This document shows, one piece after another, positions 8,523 to 16,099 of a DNA stretch of 50,351 nt (its first letter is position 1; each line of letters starts with the position of its first letter). The position numbers and the translations under genes were made by a program. Under the pieces are notes generated by a model. The model was not told where the DNA came from. It made no database searches and was given only the letters and a program-made list of their open reading frames with translations. Location of the stretch: positions 1 to 50,351 of the forward strand of contig JAJEHF010000223.1 in the NCBI GenBank assembly GCA_022823865.1. Reading direction: 5' to 3'. The stretch is from Bryobacterales bacterium. GTDB lineage: Bacteria > Acidobacteriota > Terriglobia > Bryobacterales > UBA6623.

Positions 8523-9078
8523 CCGAAGCTCGCGACCAGCGGGCGTCGCCCACAACCGGCACGCTGTTCGAGAACGCCAAGCTGACCTTGACAACGTGAT
8601 TCTTGGCCAGCTACTCGCAGGTCACCGGACGTGGCAAGGGCAGCTTCGAGCTCGAGTTGGCTCAGAACCGAGCGAGAAGGACAATGTGGCTGCTTTGCGC
8701 GCGAGGGCCGCACGCTCTCAACGGACTGCGCGCGGTTGGAGACTGTGGATCTGAGGACTGACAATCGAGCGGGTCTGGCACTCGACGCTGTCGAAAGGGT
8801 GTCAACGGGCTCCGTTGTGACGATCCGAGTTCCGGTGGGGTTGTAAGGATACAGGCGGGCAGTGAGTTGACGCTGGATGATCTTCCGGGCGACGGGAGCT
8901 GGTTTCGGGCGACAGGACGGCTTGGAACGTTCGCGCGCTGCACGACCGCCGTTGGAGTCAGTATCGATAGCGATATTCGCTGGCAGGGTCTGCCATTAGG
9001 CATCTATCCGGACGGCTTTCGAGTGTTGCACGAAAGAGCAACTGCGCGGGTCTCTTCGCCCGCACGCTTGCAACCGCA
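8523..9078. other. Intergenic stretch, possibly decayed coding sequence
   Basis: No intact gene. On the plus strand the frame ending at 8846 has a plausible-looking tail (VDLRTDNRAGLALDAVERV), and a second frame ending at 9082 reads VVRIQAGSELTLDDLPG and onward, as though one coding sequence had shifted frame near 8840. I could not match either piece to a family. An efflux adaptor would be expected at this place after a TolC gene, but nothing here shows lipoyl or barrel-sandwich motifs, so that is not claimed. Confidence 0.35.
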
Positions 9079-11343
9079 ATGACAGCTGCTCGAATCAGAT
9101 CGGCCAGCAGTGGGTCGACTGCCGCGGACCGGGGTCTGGGGTTTGGCACTGCTCCCGTGTTTCTGGCCTCCGTGAGCACGATTCTAGGCGCGATCCTGTT
9201 CCTACGATTCGGCTACGCAGTTGCGCACGTCGGCTTGTGGGGCACGTTAGGGATCATCTTGCTCGGACATCTCGTCACGATCCCAACTGTCCTGGCGGTG
9301 TCGGAAATCGCCACGAATCGCCGAGTGGCGGGAGGCGGTGCGTACTACATCGTCAGCCGCTCGTTCGGTCCCAGCATCGGCGGTGCGATCGGAATCGCGC
9401 TCTACCTGTCACAAGCGATTTCGGTGGCCTTCTATTTGGTCGCATTCGCAGAAGCCTTCGAGCCCGCTCGCGAGTGGGCCGCAGGGGCTTACGGCCTAGA
9501 CCCGGATCCGCGTTGGGTCAGCCTGCCGGCCACGGTGCTGATGGTTGCGCTGATACTCACGAAGGGAGCGGATCTCGGCGTCCGGCTGCTCTGGATCGTC
9601 AGCGCGATCCTTGCGGCGTCGATCGGTGCTTTCCTCCTCGGAAGCGGGCCCGAGTCGATTCGGCCCGACGGGCTCAACCTGACCACTCGGATACAAGACT
9701 CAGACAGCTTCGGCACGGTGTTTGCGACATGCTTTCCGGCATTCACGGGGATGATTGCGGGACTGGGCCTCTCCGGTGACCTCAGGAATCCTGGCAAGAG
9801 CATTCCTGTCGGCACGATCAGCGCGACGCTGACCGGCATGGTCGTGTATACCTTGGTTGCGGTCAAGCTGGCGCAAAGCGCAACGCCGGAAGCCTTGGGC
9901 GCGGACCAATTCGTGATGGCGCAAATCGCTTTGTGGGGACCCGCGATTCACATCGGGCTGGCTGCGGCGGCGCTGTCCTCGGCACTCGGTTCAATCCTCG
10001 TCGCTCCGAGGACACTGCAGGCGCTCGCGCGTGACAACGTACTCCCCACGCCGAAGCTGAATCGGATCCTGGAAGCGGGACGCGGACCGGGGAACGAACC
10101 CGTCGTCGCGACCTACGCTTCGAGCGCGATCGCGGTCGTATTCGTCGCCTTGGGGAGTGTCGATTTCATTGCCCAGATCCTCAGCATGTTCTTCATGGTC
10201 ACGTACGGCGCACTCTGCACGGTCTCGTTTCTCGAGTACTTCGCGGGCAATCCGTCCTATCGCCCGACCTTCCACTCACGTTGGTACCTGTCGCTGATCG
10301 GCGCACTAATGTGCGGCGTGATGATGATCCAAATGAATGTGCTCTACGCTCTCATCGCGGTCGTATTGATGGTGGCGATCTACTACGGGCTGAGACGCAC
10401 TCGGAAGGGCGAGCGGGATCTCACGGCGATCTTCCAAGGCACGATGTTCCAACTGACCCGCCGTCTCCAGATCAAGCTGCAACAGAATCGAATCCAGAAG
10501 GAGGAGGGGGGATGGAGGCCGTCTGTCGTCGCGATAACCCGGTTCGGAGCCCGAAGAGTGGGGCACTTCGATCTGCTGAGGTGGATCAGCCAGCGGCATG
10601 GATTCGGACACTTCATCCAGTTCTTTGAGGGCGAATACACGTTTTTCACGGAAACCGAGGCGCAGAGACATGTCGAGAAGCTGATCCAGCGCACGGCCGA
10701 CAGCAAGGCGGAGGTCTTCGTCGACGCGTTGATATCTCCGTCTTTCCGCACGGCTGTCGCACAGACACTCCAAATGCCCGGCATTTCCGGTTTGCCCAAC
10801 AACTGCGTCCTGCTTGAATTTTCCAAGCAGGAGTCCGACGAGACCGACGAAACCGTGCGGGCTGCACGGGTGGCGACTGGCGCGAGGTTCAATGCCCTAA
10901 TCCTGCGGTCGACGCAATATCGTTTCGGCTACCGGTCGTCAATCGATATCTGGATCACCGACAATGGGACGGACAATGCCAGGCTGATGCTGCTCCTCGC
11001 CTATATCGTCGTCGGGCACCCGGACTGGAAACGCGCCACGATCAGGCTGTTTGCCTACTTGGAAAAAGGGGACTCGAAGCGGGAAGCAGACAAATTGTCG
11101 GCCCTGATGAGAGAGGGGCGCCTCCCGATATCAAGGCAGAACTTGACTAGCATCAGGCCCGAGGCCGGTATTTCGCTTGAGAGCCAAGTGAGCCGGCATT
11201 CCTCGGACACCGATCTGGTGATCGCGAGCCTAACGGAGGAGGAATTGAATTCCGAGATGGCGGAACAAGCCCTGTTGAACCGTTTCGACGGCGCAAACGA
11301 TGTGCTCTTTGTGTGCGCGAGCGAAACAGTGGCCATCGAGTGA
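9079..11343 (+). CDS. SLC12-like cation-chloride cotransporter (APC superfamily)
   Basis: A 754-residue transporter. Residues about 20-450 form the 12-helix amino acid-polyamine-cation fold. The first helix, with VSTILGAILFLRFGYAVAHVG, and the motif GGGAYYIVSRSFGPSIGG match cation-chloride cotransporters (NKCC/KCC type) better than amino acid permeases. The C-terminal 290 residues are cytosolic. They include WRPSVVAITRFGARR and the late motif NARLMLLLAYIVVGHPDWKR, which resemble the conserved C-terminal domain of the eukaryotic family. Function would be electroneutral movement of K+ or Na+ with Cl-, but some bacterial homologs may move amino acids, so the substrate is open. It sits downstream of the channel and MgtE genes and just before the amidohydrolase operon (113-base gap), consistent with an osmoregulatory block. 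Confidence 0.85.
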   Translation: MTAARIRSASSGSTAADRGLGFGTAPVFLASVSTILGAILFLRFGYAVAHVGLWGTLGIILLGHLVTIPTVLAVSEIATNRRVAGGGAYYIVSRSFGPSIGGAIGIALYLSQAISVAFYLVAFAEAFEPAREWAAGAYGLDPDPRWVSLPATVLMVALILTKGADLGVRLLWIVSAILAASIGAFLLGSGPESIRPDGLNLTTRIQDSDSFGTVFATCFPAFTGMIAGLGLSGDLRNPGKSIPVGTISATLTGMVVYTLVAVKLAQSATPEALGADQFVMAQIALWGPAIHIGLAAAALSSALGSILVAPRTLQALARDNVLPTPKLNRILEAGRGPGNEPVVATYASSAIAVVFVALGSVDFIAQILSMFFMVTYGALCTVSFLEYFAGNPSYRPTFHSRWYLSLIGALMCGVMMIQMNVLYALIAVVLMVAIYYGLRRTRKGERDLTAIFQGTMFQLTRRLQIKLQQNRIQKEEGGWRPSVVAITRFGARRVGHFDLLRWISQRHGFGHFIQFFEGEYTFFTETEAQRHVEKLIQRTADSKAEVFVDALISPSFRTAVAQTLQMPGISGLPNNCVLLEFSKQESDETDETVRAARVATGARFNALILRSTQYRFGYRSSIDIWITDNGTDNARLMLLLAYIVVGHPDWKRATIRLFAYLEKGDSKREADKLSALMREGRLPISRQNLTSIRPEAGISLESQVSRHSSDTDLVIASLTEEELNSEMAEQALLNRFDGANDVLFVCASETVAIE

Positions 11344-11455
11344 GGCCCATCTATGGTCGGGAAGCCGCTTCGTTCCGCGCGCAGGGTCCGCTCGCCGCAG
11401 GCGTGCGCTGCGAGAGTGGGGGGCTGAGGTGGGGCCGCTCCCAGAGGGAGCCAGC

Positions 11456-12295
11456 ATGGGTGAGACCAAGTCGAAGATGGAAGCACACGAATTCAGGAAA
11501 GAGACCCTTGGCCCGCTGTGGCGCAGTGTCGTTTCCGATGCCGCATTGATCGCCACGGCCGTACATGACGGGCACGAGGTTCGCCCCGACGTGGCGGAAC
11601 AACTGTCCCTTCCGGAGCCGGACCGCCTTCGGGAAGAAGATCCGTACACAGGCGCGTGGACGGCGGTTGCCCAGACGCGGGTCGTCGCGCGCCGTTCCCG
11701 GTTTGAGGTTGACCTCAATCGCCCCCGGGAAAAGGCGGTGTATCGAACTCCGGCTGACGCGTGGGGGCTTCGCGTCTGGCGAGCGGAGCCCGGGGAGCCC
11801 TTGATCAGGGACTCCTTGGAGCAATACGACGCGTTCTACCGCCATGTTCACGGCGTCTTGACTGCTGCCGCCAGGCGACATGGTGCCTTCGTCGTTTTTG
11901 ACCTCCACTCCTACAACCACCGACGCGAGGGGACCGCCGACCCACCCGCAGATCCAGCCACGAACCCCGAAGTCAATATCGGCACGGCATCGATGGATCG
12001 GGCCCGGTGGGCACCGGTGGTTGACCGGTTCATCGCCGATCTCCGGCAGTTCGACTTCCGCGGGCGCCACCTGGATGTCCGAGAGAACGTGAAGTTCGGA
12101 GGCGGCCATTTTTCCCGCTGGATCCACAAGCAATTCCCGGATTCTGGCTGTGCACTGGCCATCGAGTTCAAGAAGTTCTTCATGGACGAGTGGTCGGGAG
12201 CGTTGAATCCCGACGAGCACCAAGCGATCGTAGCCGCGCTGCGATCCACCGTTCCTGGCGTGCTCGAAGAGGTCAGTCGGATCGCACGCGGCTAA
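11456..12295 (+). CDS. N-formylglutamate amidohydrolase-like hydrolase
   Basis: A 279-residue cytosolic protein of the N-formylglutamate amidohydrolase family (PF05013, HutG/COG3741-like). Metal-ligand and substrate motifs are visible: HDGHE near residue 37, RFEVDLNRPRE near 82, VFDLHSYNHRR near 147-157, and AIEFKKFFMDEW near 235. The gene frame is open further upstream, but GAGGGAG sits seven bases before the ATG at 11456, making that start likely. The stop is one base from the ATG of the QEGLA gene. The family cleaves N-formyl or related acyl-amide bonds from amino acids. No histidine-degradation genes (hutH/U/I) are near, so a role in that pathway is unlikely. Its tight link with an ATP-grasp ligase and a metallopeptidase suggests it hydrolyses an amide in a small peptide-like product (inference). 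Confidence 0.85.
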   Translation: MGETKSKMEAHEFRKETLGPLWRSVVSDAALIATAVHDGHEVRPDVAEQLSLPEPDRLREEDPYTGAWTAVAQTRVVARRSRFEVDLNRPREKAVYRTPADAWGLRVWRAEPGEPLIRDSLEQYDAFYRHVHGVLTAAARRHGAFVVFDLHSYNHRREGTADPPADPATNPEVNIGTASMDRARWAPVVDRFIADLRQFDFRGRHLDVRENVKFGGGHFSRWIHKQFPDSGCALAIEFKKFFMDEWSGALNPDEHQAIVAALRSTVPGVLEEVSRIARG

Positions 12296-12296
12296 G

Positions 12297-14222
12297 ATGC
12301 CCACCGAGCAACCAGCGCCGATCAGCGAGCCCTTCATCAACGGGGTCTTGGAACGGCTGCGTCAGAACCGGGCGGTCCGGCGGACGCTTCCTCTGTGGGG
12401 ACGGATCCACGTTGATCGCAGACTCCCTTTTCTCTTTCTCTACAGAAAGCCCCTCGATCGACCCGATGAAGGGACCGACAAGTTGGTGCTAGGCGAAGCT
12501 TCCTACGTGCTCGGATCCGCGGATGCGCGACTATATGGCGGACTGACGGCGCTGCTTCAGGGCATTGTCGATGTCAATCTCCCGATATTCGGGGCGTTTC
12601 TCTTGGTCGAGGTGTGGTCGTCCCCCGATGGAGGGGCCGAGACGGACGGAGTGGGTTTGCGAAAGCCCGCATTCCGCCTCTGGCACAGCGGCTCGAGAGA
12701 GTTATTTCCTACAGTAGAAGCCTTCGAGCGCTCGCTGCGTTCCATGCGGATTCTGCGCACTCGGCCGGTGGTGGAATCCCTCGTCGAACCAGATATCGGC
12801 CCTCCCGGCGTCGGCGCCGGCCTGGCTGGATCCGGACTCGCGACCCGGGGCGTCCATCTACTGGGGCTCGAAGTGCGGCCTGTCTACCGATCCGAGGACG
12901 GTCAGGATGTCTTTCCCGTGGCGTTGCGGGAGCTGCGTCGGGCGTTTTCCAAGAGCAACAAGCACGCGCTGGTCGAATTCGTTCGCCGGCAGACCTCGTC
13001 CCGCCCGAGCCACTACCAGATGCTAGGGCGTCGCACGGTCGTCAAGGCCGTATGGCAGGCGGACCGGACCCTTGCCGAAATCGCCGACCGGATCGATTTC
13101 TTGCTCTCGGTGACTCCGATCAACCTCCATACCGCTTGGACCGCCTTCGAGCGCAATGGCGGGACCGAGCCTCCAAGGTTCGGGTACCGGCCTCTACAGA
13201 TAGCCCCGCTCGAACTGAAGCGGGAGCTTTACTCGGCTCCGATCAGGAGGATCGAGGACCCAGAGCTGGGGTGGATGCTCCGCAAGAAGCAGCGAGAACT
13301 CGACTGGCAGCTCACGGCCCTCGCCGCTAGGGACTCGCGGGACTTCCTGTATGCGAGCCTGCTTGTGTTTGGCGACGTGGACCAGCCCCTGCTTGAGGAG
13401 GCCCGCAGGGTGCTGGAGATAGTTCCGGCATCCCCAGAAGCCGATCAAGGAGCCTGCAAGGTGACCGCTTCCGAATTTGCGGCCAGAGCGCGGGAAGAGA
13501 TTGAGTTTCTGCGGCTTCAGGACGACGAAGCGCGGGCCGGCATCGAAGTGAGCGCGAGCGTTGCCGGACTCGTGGTCTCGAATGGAACTCTGTATATCGG
13601 AACGGATTTGCAAGTCCCTCGCGCTCGCCTTGAAGCGCTGGTCCAGCATGAGGTGGGCACACACCTCGTGACCTTCATGAATGGCCATGCCCAGCCTTTC
13701 CGGTTGCTGCGATCCGGACTGGCTGGCTACGACGAGTTGCAAGAGGGTCTGGCTGTGTTCAGCGAGTACCTTGTGGGCGGTCTGAACCCCACCCGACTGC
13801 GGCTGCTGGCAGCGCGAGTAATCGCGGTCAAGTGCCTAACGGACGGTGCCGATTTCGTTCAGACCTTTGATCGGCTCCACAAGGCCCACGGCTTCTCCCG
13901 GCGAGCTGCGTTCGGAATCACGGCGCGTGTCTTCCGCTCTGGCGGATTGACCAAGGACGCGACATATCTCCGCGGAATCTTGCGTATTCTGCGTTACCTG
14001 CGGGACGGGGCCAGCATAGAGCCGTTGCTGGTCGGGAAGATCGGCTTCGACGATCTGGGCGTGATGGAGGAACTGCTGCGGAGGCAGGTCCTGCGTCCTC
14101 CGTCGCTCCGTCCACGCTATCTGCAGGATCCTGTCGCAACAGGGCGATTGCAATTGGCCAAGCAGAGTGCCGACCTGATCGACCTGTTGACTGATGAACC
14201 GCTACCGAGGAGGGGGCAATGA
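12297..14222 (+). CDS. DUF1704 / QEGLA-motif zinc metallopeptidase-like protein
   Basis: A 641-residue protein of the DUF1704 family, often labelled flavohemoglobin expression-modulating QEGLA protein and related to the tyrosine carboxypeptidases called MATCAP/KIAA0895 in animals. The zinc-peptidase signature HEVGTH is at residues 451-456 and the family's QEGLA is at 482-486, whose Glu would be the third metal ligand. The first 390 residues form the family-specific N-terminal part, including LTALLQGIVDVNLP and YRSEDGQDVFPVALREL. It begins one base after the amidohydrolase stop, and its own stop overlaps the ligase start (ATGA), so all three are co-translated. The name with flavohemoglobin is historical and not evidence here; no flavohemoglobin gene is present. 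Likely role: removing a terminal residue from a peptide or protein made or modified by the partner ligase (inference). Confidence 0.88.
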   Translation: MPTEQPAPISEPFINGVLERLRQNRAVRRTLPLWGRIHVDRRLPFLFLYRKPLDRPDEGTDKLVLGEASYVLGSADARLYGGLTALLQGIVDVNLPIFGAFLLVEVWSSPDGGAETDGVGLRKPAFRLWHSGSRELFPTVEAFERSLRSMRILRTRPVVESLVEPDIGPPGVGAGLAGSGLATRGVHLLGLEVRPVYRSEDGQDVFPVALRELRRAFSKSNKHALVEFVRRQTSSRPSHYQMLGRRTVVKAVWQADRTLAEIADRIDFLLSVTPINLHTAWTAFERNGGTEPPRFGYRPLQIAPLELKRELYSAPIRRIEDPELGWMLRKKQRELDWQLTALAARDSRDFLYASLLVFGDVDQPLLEEARRVLEIVPASPEADQGACKVTASEFAARAREEIEFLRLQDDEARAGIEVSASVAGLVVSNGTLYIGTDLQVPRARLEALVQHEVGTHLVTFMNGHAQPFRLLRSGLAGYDELQEGLAVFSEYLVGGLNPTRLRLLAARVIAVKCLTDGADFVQTFDRLHKAHGFSRRAAFGITARVFRSGGLTKDATYLRGILRILRYLRDGASIEPLLVGKIGFDDLGVMEELLRRQVLRPPSLRPRYLQDPVATGRLQLAKQSADLIDLLTDEPLPRRGQ

Positions 14223-15265
14223 GAGTCGGATTGATGGTCAACGACGTTCGCACCGAGCAGGCTGGGTACACGACGATCCGCTTGGCAGTGCAGCTCGTTA
14301 ATTCGGGTCACGAGGCGTGGCTGATGGGAGCGGGCGACTTCGTCTACGACACGGACGAGAAAGTGCATGCAATCGCTCGAACGGGGCCTAAGCAGTCGTA
14401 CGGCAACGAGGCCACGTTTCTGAGAGATGTCCAAGGGTCGAAGGCGCGCGTCGAGAGGATCACCGTTGATGACCTCGACGTGCTCCTGCTGCGAAGCGAT
14501 CCCTCGACCGAGCAAGGAGAACGGTCCTGGGCGCAGACGGCCGGCATCGTGTTCGGCCGAGTGGCGATGCGGCACGGCGTGATCGTCCTGAACGATCCGA
14601 ACGGCTTGGCAAAGGCCACCAACAAGATGTACTTCCAGCTGTTCCCGGAATCGGTTCGCCCGCGCACGTTGATCAGCCGGGACAGGGACGAGATCAAGAA
14701 ATTCATCAAGGCCGAGGGTGGCCGGGCCGTCTTGAAGCCGCTCCAAGGCTCCGGTGGATCTGGCGTGTTTCTCGTCCAGCCCGGCAGTGGATCGAACTTG
14801 AACCAGATGATCGAGGCCCTCAGCCGGGACGGCTACATCATCGCTCAGGAATACCTGCCGGCGGCGGCCGAAGGGGATACGCGGCTGTTTGTCATGAACG
14901 GCAGCCCGTTCCGCTACCGGGGCAAGTACGCCGCTTTCCGAAGGCTCCGAACAGGGGAAGATATGCGAAGCAACATCCATGCTGGCGGCAAGCTGCAGGA
15001 GGCCGAGATCACGGACGTCCACCTACGGGTTGCAGAGGTGGTGCGGCCGAAGCTCGTGCAGGACGGGATGTTCTTGGTCGGCCTGGACATTGTCGGGGAC
15101 AAGCTCATGGAGATCAACGTCTTCAGTCCAGGCGGACTCGGCAGCGCGCAGCGGTTCGAGAAAGTCCGTTTCACGCAGGGTGTCGTCAAGGCATTGCAGC
15201 GAAAGGTTGACTACGTCCGGCACTACCAGCGGAGCTTCGACAACACCGACATGGCCACTCTGTAG
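14219..15265 (+). CDS. Glutathione-synthase/RimK-like ATP-grasp ligase
   Basis: A 348-residue cytosolic ATP-grasp enzyme. The N-terminal domain (1-125) has a Rossmann-like start MRVGLMVNDV. The ATP-binding Gly-rich loop is AVLKPLQGSGGSGVF at about 170-184, and the metal-binding segment is GLDIVGDKLMEINVFSPGG at about 288-306 with Glu298 and Asn300, matching glutathione synthase (GshB) closely. Such enzymes activate a carboxylate as acyl phosphate and join it to an amine, giving a peptide bond. No gamma-glutamylcysteine ligase is next to it. Coupling by an ATGA overlap to the QEGLA peptidase and the amidohydrolase, an arrangement I recall from other bacteria, argues for a dedicated peptide or amide pathway instead of ordinary glutathione synthesis. 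The substrate cannot be read from the sequence. Confidence 0.87.
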   Translation: MRVGLMVNDVRTEQAGYTTIRLAVQLVNSGHEAWLMGAGDFVYDTDEKVHAIARTGPKQSYGNEATFLRDVQGSKARVERITVDDLDVLLLRSDPSTEQGERSWAQTAGIVFGRVAMRHGVIVLNDPNGLAKATNKMYFQLFPESVRPRTLISRDRDEIKKFIKAEGGRAVLKPLQGSGGSGVFLVQPGSGSNLNQMIEALSRDGYIIAQEYLPAAAEGDTRLFVMNGSPFRYRGKYAAFRRLRTGEDMRSNIHAGGKLQEAEITDVHLRVAEVVRPKLVQDGMFLVGLDIVGDKLMEINVFSPGGLGSAQRFEKVRFTQGVVKALQRKVDYVRHYQRSFDNTDMATL

Positions 15266-15500
15266 GCCAGTCGCGCGCTCGCGGCCGCAGGAGTCGAGTC
15301 ATGGCCGGAATCGATTGGCCCCGGTGACCTCTGGCTGGTGCGGACACCCAGCGCTTGGGTTGCCGTTGAGATAGCAAGAAGCTACGGCTCGTCTGGGTGG
15401 CGCGACCGAGGGGAGCGAGAAGGCTTGACAGCGGGCGGTCTTGAGTAAGCGAGAGTACCTGCGGGCGACTGAAAATGTCGGGGAACAGAGGGGGAACGCT
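15266..15500. other. Spacer before sulfatase remnant
   Basis: About 235 bases with no intact gene. The last 60 bases read, in the same frame as the first recognisable sulfatase piece, KREYLRATENVGEQRGN, which could be a leftover of the region upstream of the sulfatase GEH motif, with most of the 5' part of that gene deleted. No terminator with a T run was seen after the ligase gene. Confidence 0.4.
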
Positions 15501-15967
15501 GCGCTCGGCGAGCACCAGGGCTGGCAGAAGATGAGCCTGATGGAGAGGAATCCGCGAAGCCGCCGTTGACCATCGCAGCAGCGGGCATGCGGGGCAAGAG
15601 CCGCGCTTCGCGCGCATTCGGTGGAACCGGTAGACTTCTGCCCCACCCTGGCCGACCCGTGCGGCTTGGCGGCGCCCGCCGAACCGGAAGGCTTGAGCCT
15701 AGCCCCGTTGCTGGACGATCCGTCCACCTCGGTGAAAGATGCCGCGTTCTCGCAGGTTCAGTGGAAAGGCCGCATCTTCGGGCGAACCGTGCGTACAGAC
15801 CGGTATCGCTACATCAACTGGGCGGGGATGGGGGCGACGAAGAACTCTACGACCACGAGACGGATCCGCGCGAGTTCACGAATCTTGTGGCCGATCCCCA
15901 GCACGCTGCCGTGTTGGAGCGAATGCGCTCTATGCTCGTACAGCGACTTGCCGAACCGCCAGCCTGA
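15501..15967 (+). pseudogene. Decayed sulfatase C-terminal remnant
   Basis: The C-terminal third of an arylsulfatase/iduronate-sulfatase-like gene survives in three shifted frames. Frame one (15501-15547) reads ALGEHQGWQKMSLME, the usual segment after the DHG metal site. A two-base insertion (GAG to GAGAG) then moves to the frame reading [20 protein letters not shown] up to about 15616. An extra G moves to the frame starting [19 protein letters not shown] at 15621, which continues through LAPLLDD and [15 protein letters not shown] one-base loss in the G-rich run near 15822 restores [17 protein letters not shown] to the end. Placed in order, the pieces align to a normal sulfatase tail. The N-terminal part with the formylglycine site is absent, so this cannot be an active enzyme. 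It lies between the ligase operon and the convergent TPR genes. Confidence 0.85.
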
Positions 15968-16099
15968 CGGGCGAGTGCGGAAACCCATGATCTTCGCTGC
16001 GGATTGAGCCGAACAGGCCCGGTCCGCCGGTCCGGAACAGTTCGCCCAAAGGCGCCGCGGGACTGTTCAGCGTGATTGATCCGCGCAAACGGTTCGCAA

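Noticed and set aside
12297..14222. Reading the QEGLA protein as a flavohemoglobin regulator
   Set aside because: The label is historical, no flavohemoglobin gene is here, and the zinc-peptidase motif gives a better view of its chemistry.
15186..15617. Minus-strand open frame of 143 codons over the ligase end and sulfatase remnant
   Set aside because: It overlaps both the ATP-grasp gene end and recognisable sulfatase pieces on the plus strand, and has no motif.
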